From an uncultured Pirellulaceae bacterium (GTDB lineage Bacteria > Planctomycetota > Planctomycetia > Pirellulales > Pirellulaceae), in assembly GCA_938083195.1 (NCBI GenBank), contig CALKCK010000021.1, positions 124,001-188,000 of the forward strand: a stretch of DNA of 64,000 bases, given 5' to 3'. The notes under the pieces were generated by a model that worked only from the letters and a program-made list of their open reading frames with translations, did not search any database and was not told the origin of the DNA. Shown one piece after another: positions 42,150 through 50,809 of this stretch. Each line of letters starts with the position of its first letter. Within the stretch, counting starts at the first letter, position 1. The position numbers and the translations under genes are program-made.

Positions 42150-44126
42150 TTAGGCAGATTTTGCGAATAGGCTTTGGAATTGCCGAGACGACTGTTTGGC
42201 TTCTTGCACCGAACTGTCGTGCACGATTTCACCCAACTCCATTACGATCACTCGATCTGCTAGTCGAAGCGAGGACGGGCGATGAGTGATGACAATTGTG
42301 GTTCGATCTCGAATGAATTCTGCAAGTGAGTCATGAATGATGCTTTCAGAATGCCCGTCAATTTGGCTGGTCGCCTCGTCGAGAATCAAAATCTGGGGGT
42401 TTGAAACAACGGCGCGTGCGATTGCGACGCGTTGTCGCTGACCTGCGGAGAGGTTTTTTCCATCGTCTCCCACATTGGTTTCGTATCCAGTTTCCAGTTT
42501 GGAAACGAATTTATCGATGCGAGCGATCCGGATAGCATTCATCACCTGCTCATCGGTCGCATCTGGATTTCCATAGCAGATATTATCCCAAAGAGTTCCG
42601 TTGAAAAGAACTGAATCTTGAGTCACCCAGGCAATTTGTTGACGGACTTTTTTAGGGTGCATTTGACGGATATCTTTCCCGTCAATCATGATTTTTCCAT
42701 AATGGGGATCGTAGAAACGAGCCAACAAGTTCATTAGTGTCGATTTGCCACAGCCATTTCCTCCAACGATTGCGAGTGTTTGGCCTGCTGGAATCGTCAA
42801 ATTCAATTTTTTGATGACAGGTTGTCGCGGCAGATAGCAAAAGATCACGTCCTCGAATTCGATTTCCTGTTTATGGGCGGGGACTGGAATTGGATTTTTT
42901 GGAGGGCCGATTAGTGGTTCGGGGCCAAAGGTTCGAAACAGGTTGTCGCAGGCCGTTCCTCCCCTGACGATAACATTCACAATTTCGCTCATCTTTCGTG
43001 CCGGATCTGCAGCGCCTGCGAGCATTGCATAAAACACGAGCAACATGGCTGGTTTAATCGGGGTGTCGCTGATTTTGATGAAATTAAATAGGTGGGTTTC
43101 TTGATTCAAGACGAGATAGGCACCGACCAGCATCGACAGTGAAATCGAGACGATGCTTAAAACCTCGGTGATCGGTCTGAGAAGTGAATCGTAAAGTGCG
43201 ATTCGTAGTTGCATACGGTAAAGTGTATTTGCATTTTTCTTGAATCGTCGCCGTTCACTTCGTTCACGATTAAAAATACGAACAGTTTTTACGGCTTTGA
43301 ATGTCTCGATAAGCGTTTGGAATACGTCGGCCATGCCCTCCATCTCAATTTGCGTTGAGCGTTTCATGCGGCGGGATATGGAGTGAATCAAGAATGCACC
43401 CGCAGGTACGATAACCATAGAAATTATCAAGAGCGGTAATGAAATCCAGGCAGCCACGCAGAGGCAAGTGATCATCTTCAAAGGTTCGCGAAGGCACTTG
43501 CCATAGAACATTCGAAGGCCAGAGCTAATCATTGTCATGTTGTATGACAGATGAGTCATCATTGCCGAAGTTCCGATGTTGTCGATCCTTCGTTGGTCGA
43601 GTTCCAAGGCTTTTCGGTAATAAATGCGTCTTAAATCCAATACAGTTTTTTCGGAAACTCGCGCGTCCAGAATGGCACTAATCACCAACAGAATTCCCTT
43701 AAATATGGAAACTCCGAGTAGCCAAATTAAGGCGACGACTAGCGTTTGGAAAGCGTTGTCGGGCGCATAGCGTTCGACATAGGGCTTGGCATTTTTGTAC
43801 CATTCCAACGATTTGAGTTCACCATTGAGCCGGTCTTTTTTGAGGTCAATTTTGTTAGCGAGTTGTGGCGTTGGGCTACTTGATTGTTGGGCTTCCAGAG
43901 CCGCTACTTCTCCTTCAAACCGATCGACATTTTGTTCTCCACTGGCGATTTCAGTTTGGACCCAAGTGATCGCGGTTTCACCTTCTAAGACAATCTTTAC
44001 GATTGGAAATACCGTAGTGATACTCGCACTCCAAATGACCGCAATGGTCAAAGAGCAAAGAAACGCACCGGCAATAGTCCAGCGGTAGCGTAGTGAGTGT
44101 TTTACAGCGCGAAAAAACGGCTTCAT
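42150..44126 (-). CDS. MsbA-like ABC exporter, second copy
   Basis: About 658 residues. Transmembrane domain with helix 1 near residue 20, then an insertion of about 90 residues (GEQNVDRFEGEVAALEAQQ, DLKKDRLNGELKSLEWY) like that of the copy at 22315-24330. The ATPase domain has Walker A GGNGCGKST, signature LSAGQRQRVAIARAV and Walker B ILILDEATSQID. It would flip a lipid-linked substrate using ATP. The ATG at 44126 (MKPFFRAVKHSL) matches the paralog start better than a TTG at 44156. It precedes the GT4 gene, suggesting a second glycan-export unit. Confidence 0.85.
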   Translation of the reverse strand: MKPFFRAVKHSLRYRWTIAGAFLCSLTIAVIWSASITTVFPIVKIVLEGETAITWVQTEIASGEQNVDRFEGEVAALEAQQSSSPTPQLANKIDLKKDRLNGELKSLEWYKNAKPYVERYAPDNAFQTLVVALIWLLGVSIFKGILLVISAILDARVSEKTVLDLRRIYYRKALELDQRRIDNIGTSAMMTHLSYNMTMISSGLRMFYGKCLREPLKMITCLCVAAWISLPLLIISMVIVPAGAFLIHSISRRMKRSTQIEMEGMADVFQTLIETFKAVKTVRIFNRERSERRRFKKNANTLYRMQLRIALYDSLLRPITEVLSIVSISLSMLVGAYLVLNQETHLFNFIKISDTPIKPAMLLVFYAMLAGAADPARKMSEIVNVIVRGGTACDNLFRTFGPEPLIGPPKNPIPVPAHKQEIEFEDVIFCYLPRQPVIKKLNLTIPAGQTLAIVGGNGCGKSTLMNLLARFYDPHYGKIMIDGKDIRQMHPKKVRQQIAWVTQDSVLFNGTLWDNICYGNPDATDEQVMNAIRIARIDKFVSKLETGYETNVGDDGKNLSAGQRQRVAIARAVVSNPQILILDEATSQIDGHSESIIHDSLAEFIRDRTTIVITHRPSSLRLADRVIVMELGEIVHDSSVQEAKQSSRQFQSLFAKSA

Positions 44127-44400
44127 CCGAGATTGCTCTGGAGGTGATTCCAACAAATACGATCGAGCGGGAGTTTCCCCAGCGGGGAACTTACTCGCGG
44201 GGCGGAATATTGGTGAGATTGCTTGCCTGAGTCAAGGACAGTTAGGGCTGGGACAATTAGGACTGTCATCGCCAGGTGGGTGCCTATCTCGTGTGATTAG
44301 CCTATCTTGAGGCTGGAGCAAGGTGAGGTGGGGGCAAGGGTGGCGGTAATAGAAGTTCCCGTAAAACCGCGATCTTGCTCGCAGTGCTTTTTGACGGGGC

Positions 44401-45885
44401 TTATCCGATTCTAAGGTTTGACTCGATCCGACGAATGACTTCTTTCGTGGGGTAAACTGAGTGAGCCAGTGAAATCCCGTGGTCCGTTTCGAGCCATTGG
44501 GCGACTTTGCGTTCGGCAGCGATCGCTGTACTGTGACTTCGTCCGCCAAAATACTCACCGATTTCGGAAAAGGCAGAACCTGTGTATTGTCGAGAGAGGT
44601 ACATCGCCAACATCCGAGCCGAGCTGATTCGTTTTTGGCGGCTGGGTGATTTAAGCTCTTTTGAATTCACGCCGCAAAAATCGCAAACTGCTTGTTCGAT
44701 CGTTACCATTGACGTGCAGTTGGGGCCTGTCAGCGAGAATAAGTCGCAAAGTACTTGTTGTGCAACTTCAGGAACCATAGGAGTTCGCGTTGCTACGGTA
44801 TAGGCATGCAATCGATTGATCGCGCCTGAAAGTCGTCGAACATCCCGTGTCAGTTGCTCGCAAATTAAGTTAATGACGTTGGTGGGTAAATCCATTTTTC
44901 GTTCGGCACACATTCGTCGCGTGATTTTGACGCGTCCTTCAAAATCAGGATACTGGAGCGGGCAGGTCAATCCACCCGTCAGTCTTGCACTAATATCGTT
45001 CCCGAGATGCCCAAGCTCAATTGGTGGGCGATCTGATGACACAATTATTTGTTTACCGGATCGGATTAAATTATCCATTGTGTGTTGGAATTCGCCCAGC
45101 GTCGCTCTTTTACCAGCGAGGAACTGTATGTCATCAATGGCAAGTAAATCGAGATCGCGATATTTCCGGCGGAACATTGGAAGTCCTGTTCCCCCTCGTA
45201 GTGAACTGACGAATTCACTAGTGAACTGTTCTGCAGAGAGATAGACGCAACGTTTTAATCGAAGTCGGCGGCGGAAGTCGTTGGTAATTGACTCCAGTAA
45301 ATGTGATTTACCACTGCCGGTTGGGCCAAAAACGAAAAAGGGAGCAAACTGTCCTGGTTCTCGAAAGAGTTGATCGACTCCCGCTTCGATGAGGCGATTG
45401 TCCGGCCCGAAAGAAAATGAATTCAATCCCCGTTGAGCTTTGCGAATGGATGTCGGCAAATGGGATCGCTGCGTGTCATCCGACGCCACGCGAAGGGGGT
45501 GGGACGGAATTGAATCTTTCGCGGACAGTGCTTCGTCGTTTGTCTCGGACGAATCGGACGTTGCCGTGAAATCGCTTAACTTGTACTCAATTTTGAAATG
45601 CGGACCGCAAACATGGTTCACGATATCGCGAACGTCGTTAGCTAACGTTCCCTTGATTCGCTGCAAAGAGAAACTGTTTTCTGCACTAACAATGACTCGC
45701 GGCGACATGTTCGATGCGGGTGTTGAGCAGACTGAAAAACTTTGATCTTGGGAGAACCAGAGGTCGAAACGATCATTGCCAATCCTTGCTGCCAAATGGG
45801 TAGCAATCGTGCTGGCGAGGTCCGGGGTTTCCGGACGATTGTTAATGATCGAATCCTGAGACGACAAAGTCACATCCTGACACAT
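44401..45885 (-). CDS. DnaA-type replication initiator protein (divergent)
   Basis: A 494-residue protein with the DnaA layout. A variable N-terminal region ends around residue 150; the AAA+ domain carries Walker A GPTGSGKS at residues 187-194 and Walker B LLAIDDIQFLAGK; and the C-terminal DNA-binding domain has FGGRSHSTAIAAERKV, the DnaA box-recognition helix (canonical form GGRDHTTV). It opens the replication origin in the canonical case. Differences from the consensus (GPTGSGKS rather than the usual GxxGxGKTH, Ser for Asp-His in the box helix) suggest a divergent paralog; planctomycetes often have more than one. A 486-base gap lies upstream. Confidence 0.82.
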   Translation of the reverse strand: MCQDVTLSSQDSIINNRPETPDLASTIATHLAARIGNDRFDLWFSQDQSFSVCSTPASNMSPRVIVSAENSFSLQRIKGTLANDVRDIVNHVCGPHFKIEYKLSDFTATSDSSETNDEALSAKDSIPSHPLRVASDDTQRSHLPTSIRKAQRGLNSFSFGPDNRLIEAGVDQLFREPGQFAPFFVFGPTGSGKSHLLESITNDFRRRLRLKRCVYLSAEQFTSEFVSSLRGGTGLPMFRRKYRDLDLLAIDDIQFLAGKRATLGEFQHTMDNLIRSGKQIIVSSDRPPIELGHLGNDISARLTGGLTCPLQYPDFEGRVKITRRMCAERKMDLPTNVINLICEQLTRDVRRLSGAINRLHAYTVATRTPMVPEVAQQVLCDLFSLTGPNCTSMVTIEQAVCDFCGVNSKELKSPSRQKRISSARMLAMYLSRQYTGSAFSEIGEYFGGRSHSTAIAAERKVAQWLETDHGISLAHSVYPTKEVIRRIESNLRIG

Positions 45886-46371
45886 TATCGGCCCGCTCTA
45901 AGTTGCGATGCTCGGCACAGGATATCCAGTGGTTTTAGCCAGAGGTGTTATCCTGAATGAGCAGCGAACGAAGACCGTCCATTGTTTATAATTTCAATCC
46001 ACATCTTGTGAACTGACAAATAATCTCAAACTGAGGATTTGCGATTCTAAGACCGCTAGCACAACTGTCAAACCGTTAGTTCGAAATAAATTTGAAGTTC
46101 ACCTTTATTGCGGAAACCTGCGCGGAGTTTTCAAAATACACGGTAAATTCTCGCGCCTAAATCCAACCGTGCCGAGACTCAATTAGGTGGATAAAATGTC
46201 AAGCGATTGTCGTTAAAAGAAAACTCCCCTTTCCTCGGCAGTCAATCTTGGTTTCGTCCACTTAAACGGGTTGGATTGGGCAAATTTTGACTGGTGAGGT
46301 AACTGGCTAGTATAGCAGAAAAGCGTAAGACGTTATCGCAGTTATTCCTTCTTAGTTTGCGATGGAGTGGA
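45886..46371. other. Gap upstream of dnaA with weak DnaA-box-like sites; possible origin
   Basis: A 486-base gap between dnaA and the next gene, fairly AT-rich. One site matches the DnaA box TTATCCACA at 8 of 9 bases (46186-46194, minus strand, TTATCCACC). Two more match at 7 of 9 (45948-45956 and 45995-46003). That is thinner than a typical origin cluster. It should also carry the dnaA promoter. Origin function is a possibility only. Confidence 0.3.
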
Positions 46372-47331
46372 CTAGCGATTTGCTTGAGAACCGGCGATTA
46401 ATGACTGGAATTCTTGGCTTAGGCCTAGGTTTCCGCGGGGATTATTTATTTCCATCACCACGGCGACTTGTTGGATCTGATTTTCCCGATAGATAACAGT
46501 CGGATATTGCATCAAAATCCCGCCTGTTTGGTTTCTTCCGTTTTCGGATAGGTAAAATCCAGCCCAGTGGGTCGGTTGTGAACGAAAACCATAGAATTTG
46601 GTTAAAAACTCGGTGAGTTTAACGCCGTCTCCCGCCCAGCCTCGGAAGGTGATCCGTTGGGGGCGATGATTTTGATCGAAATAGTAGGTCAGCGAACCGT
46701 GGAGATCCCACGCGTTGGTGCCGGTTACAAGGGCGACGCGTAAACCGTGCAAACCAACGGCCTCTGCGTTTGTTGATATTCGATTCCATCGATCTCTTAC
46801 CCAGCTTTCACTGACGTCGAACCGAAATACCTCTTCAAAGTTAAAAACCGGCATAAACTCAAGCGGCGCGGCATCATAATCGGGGCCTTGGGCGTTCCCG
46901 GGATAAATGAGTGCTCCGGTGGAACCATAGTCAACGACGGTTCGCCCAATCTGATTAGCCACAACGCCGGAATTGGATACGGTTGCTCTCGGTAAATAGC
47001 TTGGTGGCGAATTCACCTGGGTTCGGCTGGCGGGCGTGGCTGCGGGGTTTCCAAGTCGTTCGATACCTTGAAACGCCGGGTTGCCGATCGGCGCTGTCTG
47101 CGAGTTGTTTGCATCAATGGCAAGGAAGGCGCGACTGTTGACTCCGTCGGTTCTGAGAAGCGTTGGCGGTCCACTCGCTGCAGGGTAAGACGTTGCCTCG
47201 TTTCCCAGTTCCCCCGACGCATTGCCGGTTCCTGCGATATCGGATTGGTTCGAATCTGTCTGGTTCAATATAACGGGGGCCGCAATGGCGCACGCAATTA
47301 AACTTGGAACGAGGATAGAGCGAATAAACAT
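46372..47331 (-). CDS. Hypothetical secreted protein
   Basis: About 319 residues from the ATG at 47331, which is preceded by GAAAGAG. An N-terminal hydrophobic segment (FIRSILVPSLIACAIAAPVIL) is a signal peptide or anchor. Residues about 25-125 are low-complexity, rich in Asn, Ser, Pro and Ala. The C-terminal ~190 residues look folded: FEEVFRFDVSESWVRDRW, YYFDQNHRPQRITFRGWAGDG and FYLSENGRNQTGGILMQYP. No known family was recognised with certainty; similar proteins probably occur in other planctomycetes. Function unknown. Confidence 0.6.
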   Translation of the reverse strand: MFIRSILVPSLIACAIAAPVILNQTDSNQSDIAGTGNASGELGNEATSYPAASGPPTLLRTDGVNSRAFLAIDANNSQTAPIGNPAFQGIERLGNPAATPASRTQVNSPPSYLPRATVSNSGVVANQIGRTVVDYGSTGALIYPGNAQGPDYDAAPLEFMPVFNFEEVFRFDVSESWVRDRWNRISTNAEAVGLHGLRVALVTGTNAWDLHGSLTYYFDQNHRPQRITFRGWAGDGVKLTEFLTKFYGFRSQPTHWAGFYLSENGRNQTGGILMQYPTVIYRENQIQQVAVVMEINNPRGNLGLSQEFQSLIAGSQANR

Positions 47332-47570
47332 CTGGATCTCTTTCAATGGATTTTACCATTTTCAAAGATCGACGATTGGGCGCTTTTTTCTTTGGTTTAC
47401 TGCCGAACGTTACAACGATCAGTAAAATAGAACGCACCGTCGTGAGCATCGCAGCTAATTCAGTTGAAATAATAAGAACCGTAAATATTAGCTAATTCCT
47501 ACAAACGCTATCCCCTCGGTCGCTTAGTTTGATTGCACTGTTTGCGATTGAAAATGCGGAGAAAGTCGAG

Positions 47571-47975
47571 TTACCCAAAATGATCTTTAATCCACTTGGA
47601 GTCCACTCCCATAACCGCGGCGGCGTATTCAGATTTAGTCTCATAGTCGCTTGGTTTTACGTCGCAACGGTATCGAAGTAGAAGGATCTGTGATTCCGCC
47701 TGTTCGGGACCAAGTTTCCGACGCACTTGTTTTAAGTAAACCCCGAAATCAGGATCCTCGATCGCGTCAAAGAAAGATGGATAGTTTCGCAGCATATGTC
47801 CTTGGTTATTTTGCAGAATGAGCTGACGGCAAAATTCGGCGAGCGGTTTCATTTTTAAAGCGGCTGCGCAAGTTGCGGCCATGACTAAAGCTCGGTCACG
47901 ATCGGACATTTGCAAGCGGGTTTTGAATGCTTGAGCGACGCGGAGATAGATAATGAGTTCATTAAAAGGGGCCAT
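47571..47975 (-). CDS. Hypothetical protein
   Basis: About 134 residues from the ATG at 47975 (MAPFNELIIYLRVAQAF). The sequence is mostly helical and acidic/basic mixed, with RALVMAATCAAALKM near residue 27, PSFFDAIEDPDFGVYL in the middle and a C-terminal ESQILLLRYRCDVKPSDY. There is no signal peptide or transmembrane helix, so it is probably cytosolic. No domain was recognised. A start at 48038 would add 21 unlikely residues. It diverges from the next plus-strand methyltransferase gene. Confidence 0.55.
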   Translation of the reverse strand: MAPFNELIIYLRVAQAFKTRLQMSDRDRALVMAATCAAALKMKPLAEFCRQLILQNNQGHMLRNYPSFFDAIEDPDFGVYLKQVRRKLGPEQAESQILLLRYRCDVKPSDYETKSEYAAAVMGVDSKWIKDHFG

Positions 47976-48144
47976 GGATGTTAAACTTCTTGGAAAAGAT
48001 CGCGAGATGAGAGGGGGGCCGCAAAGATTGAGGATCATTGGGCCGTTGCTGTATAGTACCAGAACTTATAATAATCTTGAAAACATTTGAAATCAGGATT
48101 GAATCGAGATGGAAACGGAAATTATTGTCAATTAATATCAAACC

Positions 48145-49437
48145 ATGAATTTAGAAACTCGCGACGATTTTTTATGGCTGATGTCCGAAGAGGCGGATCC
48201 TATCCTAAAACAGGTGCAGGGTGCGTTTGCGGAACGCGTCAACGTAGTCCGAATTGCCAAATCGTTGCGCAAGTTAACGACCCCCACTCGCGGGGCACTT
48301 GTGATGGAACAGGCTCAATTAAGAAAAAAAGCGGGGCAGAAGTTCACACGGGCCAGTCGAATGTTCTTTACCCGACGCGGTTTGGAGCAGGCCTCCGGGC
48401 AGCGGCTTGCAGAGTACAAGGCTTCGAGATTTCAATCGTTAGAGAATGTAGCCGATGTTTGCTGCGGCATTGGTGGAGATTTGCTTTCTCTGGCTCGCCG
48501 TGGCCAGTCAGAGGGATCGAAAGTTCCAACGGCGAAAACCGTTGGTGTCGAAATTGACGAACTGACTAGCCTGTTCGCACGAAAGAATCTTGATGCTTAT
48601 TCGCTCGATCAGGATCTGGCGGATGTTCGTCAAATTGATTTTGCTGAATTTGATCTTTCTAAATTAAACGGGATTCATGTCGACCCGGATCGGCGAGTTC
48701 AGGAACGCACGGTTCACGGCAGTCGGTTTCTGCCCAGTCTGCCGGACGTTTTTCAGCGGCTGTCCTCGGACTGTACGGCGGCAATTAAGGTTGCACCGGC
48801 AACGCCTTATGCTGGATATTTCCCACCGAATATTCAGCGGGAGTGGATCGGGGACGATCGAGAGTGCAAGCAGCAGATTTTGTGGGTTGGCCCTGAGACA
48901 GTGCAACCGGGACATCGTACCGCGACGCACATCGGCAAGCAGGGAGAAGTCAGTCAGATCTCGATTCTTGAGAGTGAATCACGCCCCGGTGTGATCGTCG
49001 GCAATCAAATTATGCGTTATCTCTACGAACCTCATGCGATTGTTCTTGCGGCACAGCTCAATAATGTCATTGGTGATCGTCATGGTCTACAACGATTCTC
49101 AGCAGACGTTGTTTACCTGACGGGGGACGAAGACGTTAAGGATCCCTTGCTCACCCAATTTGAAGTGTTGGCGGTTTTACCTATTAATCTGCGAAAGACT
49201 CAAATCTTTTTGAATCGTCTTGAAGTAGGTGAGATTGAAGTTAAGAAGCGTGGTATTGATGATGTCACAGCATCTCAATTTAAGCGACTTAAGTTGGAGG
49301 GTAACCAGCGCGCGACCGTCTTGTTAACGAGACTTGGGCGAAACCGAATCGCCGTGATCGCTAAACGCCGCGGGAATCCATTGGTCAACCTCGACCCGCC
49401 TTCGGACTTACTGGTGGTTGACGAATCTGACACTTGA
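48145..49437 (+). CDS. Class I SAM methyltransferase with C-terminal THUMP-like domain
   Basis: A 430-residue protein. After a helical N-terminal region (residues 1-95), the SAM-binding motif VADVCCGIGGDLLSLAR lies near residue 105, VGVEIDELTSLFARKNLDA near 135, and a variant catalytic block HVDPDRR near 175. The C-terminal ~70 residues (FEVLAVLPINLRKTQIFLNRL through VLLTRLGRNRIAVIAKR) resemble the THUMP-like domain that binds structured RNA. Such proteins are thought to modify RNA; the exact target is unknown. It is monocistronic and converges with the amidohydrolase gene. Confidence 0.75.
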   Translation: MNLETRDDFLWLMSEEADPILKQVQGAFAERVNVVRIAKSLRKLTTPTRGALVMEQAQLRKKAGQKFTRASRMFFTRRGLEQASGQRLAEYKASRFQSLENVADVCCGIGGDLLSLARRGQSEGSKVPTAKTVGVEIDELTSLFARKNLDAYSLDQDLADVRQIDFAEFDLSKLNGIHVDPDRRVQERTVHGSRFLPSLPDVFQRLSSDCTAAIKVAPATPYAGYFPPNIQREWIGDDRECKQQILWVGPETVQPGHRTATHIGKQGEVSQISILESESRPGVIVGNQIMRYLYEPHAIVLAAQLNNVIGDRHGLQRFSADVVYLTGDEDVKDPLLTQFEVLAVLPINLRKTQIFLNRLEVGEIEVKKRGIDDVTASQFKRLKLEGNQRATVLLTRLGRNRIAVIAKRRGNPLVNLDPPSDLLVVDESDT

Positions 49438-49466
49438 ATCGGAAGAATCTAAATCGTTAATTTGAT

Positions 49467-50678
49467 TTAGAGAATGGGTGTGCATTGAGATGTTTGCGCA
49501 AACATCCAGTCGGTAGGGTGGTTGGGTTGGAGACTCTCCGAGGGAGTGATGAAATTCAGCGAAGCAGATTGGTTCGCTGAAATTGTCCCGATGGATGATG
49601 GCAGTCCCAGTGCCTGCCGCCCATTGACGGTCGCCATTTTGAGGATCTCTACCGGAGGAAGGTTGGGAAATGATGATGCTACTTCCTGAGCTTCTTTAAA
49701 TATGTCGAGATCAGGGTTGGATGCGCGCGAGTCAGTCCCAAGACAGATGTTGATCTTCCGGTCAAGCATTTTTTGGAGTGGGTAATGCGCGTGCTTAAAA
49801 TAACGATGGGTTCGAGGGCAAAAGGCGATCGACATGCTTTTTGGATGAGAGGCAATGAAATCTAATTCCATTTCGTTAAGGTAATTGCCATGTACGATTA
49901 ACGCATGCTCAGCCTTTGACAGTTCATGGAGGATCCCGAGAATGTTAAGCTGTCCGGTGAAATCGTGGGGATTCCAGATGCCAAATTCTGTTAAGAGATC
50001 AACAAAGTCACCGCTGGCTTTTTCCAACAATTCTCGTTCCTCAAGCGTCTCTGCGATATGCATGGCGACTGGAGTTGCTGCGGACTGTGAGATAGTTTGG
50101 ATTTGTTGAAAAAGGGGAGCGGAAACTGAGTAGGGCGCATGGGGGCTAGCGCCTGGATAGAACATTCGATGGTTCTGACTCAGGAAGGAAGTCAATTCCG
50201 ATGCTTGGTTGGGATAATTCAAAGGGTCCCGACCGAGTTGCTCGAAGAAGCAACGAGTGACGATGCGGGAGTCTGCTCCGGTGTAGTCGTTGATATCCAG
50301 CGGAGAGGTGGCGATTTCGCCAATCGCCTGCGTGCCGGCTTGCCTCGATTCCACCAATCCACGTTTGATTGCCAGTGATTTCTTGGAAGCCGAGTCGGTG
50401 TCAGGTTCTGAACTATTGGATTGGAACCTCTGTTCCACAATCTTGCGAATCCAATCAGTAAATTTGATTCCGGGGAAACCGAGCGGTTCTTGAATGTCGC
50501 TAAATTCCAAGTGCGTGTGAGCGTTAACCCATCCTGGAACAATCAGACCGTCACCGAGATCAACAACATCAAAATTGTTAATGGAGAAATCTCGTTTGAT
50601 TTTTTTAAAATCACCGACAGCCAAGACTTCTGTGCCAGCAACGACTACCGCTCCATTTTCATTGGGATCGCCGCGCAT
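49467..50678 (-). CDS. Amidohydrolase-family deaminase (AtzA/cytosine-deaminase-like)
   Basis: At least 403 residues, a TIM-barrel metal-dependent hydrolase. Metal ligands: HTH in VPGWVNAHTHLEF, His in MHIAETLEE, and Asp in CLGTDSRASNPDLD. It would remove an amine or chloride from a heterocycle or similar substrate, which cannot be named. Coordinates use the first canonical start (ATG at 50678), but that begins inside the usual first beta strand. The residues just upstream (IYRAPWVFSM) continue the expected N-terminus, and the frame is open to a CTG at 50811-50813 overlapping the upstream gene's TGA. The true start is probably non-ATG. It ends the NatA/NatB operon. Confidence 0.8.
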   Translation of the reverse strand: MRGDPNENGAVVVAGTEVLAVGDFKKIKRDFSINNFDVVDLGDGLIVPGWVNAHTHLEFSDIQEPLGFPGIKFTDWIRKIVEQRFQSNSSEPDTDSASKKSLAIKRGLVESRQAGTQAIGEIATSPLDINDYTGADSRIVTRCFFEQLGRDPLNYPNQASELTSFLSQNHRMFYPGASPHAPYSVSAPLFQQIQTISQSAATPVAMHIAETLEERELLEKASGDFVDLLTEFGIWNPHDFTGQLNILGILHELSKAEHALIVHGNYLNEMELDFIASHPKSMSIAFCPRTHRYFKHAHYPLQKMLDRKINICLGTDSRASNPDLDIFKEAQEVASSFPNLPPVEILKMATVNGRQALGLPSSIGTISANQSASLNFITPSESLQPNHPTDWMFAQTSQCTPIL

Positions 50679-50809
50679 GGAAAATACCCAAGGCGCGCGG
50701 TAAATCGTACGGGAATTCTGGTTTTGCTGAGGAATGGTGATGTCTACCAGGCTCGGATAATTTTGCCGTGGGGCGTTTTTATTCGGTTCGAGTTTCGATG
50801 GTTCGAAAT

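Noticed and set aside
44239..44266. Approximate direct repeat GGACAGTTAGG / GGACAATTAGG
   Set aside because: Only two imperfect copies, with no sign of function.
48087..48557. 156-residue plus-strand open frame
   Set aside because: It overlaps the SAM methyltransferase gene in another frame and shows no domain, while the methyltransferase has clear motifs.
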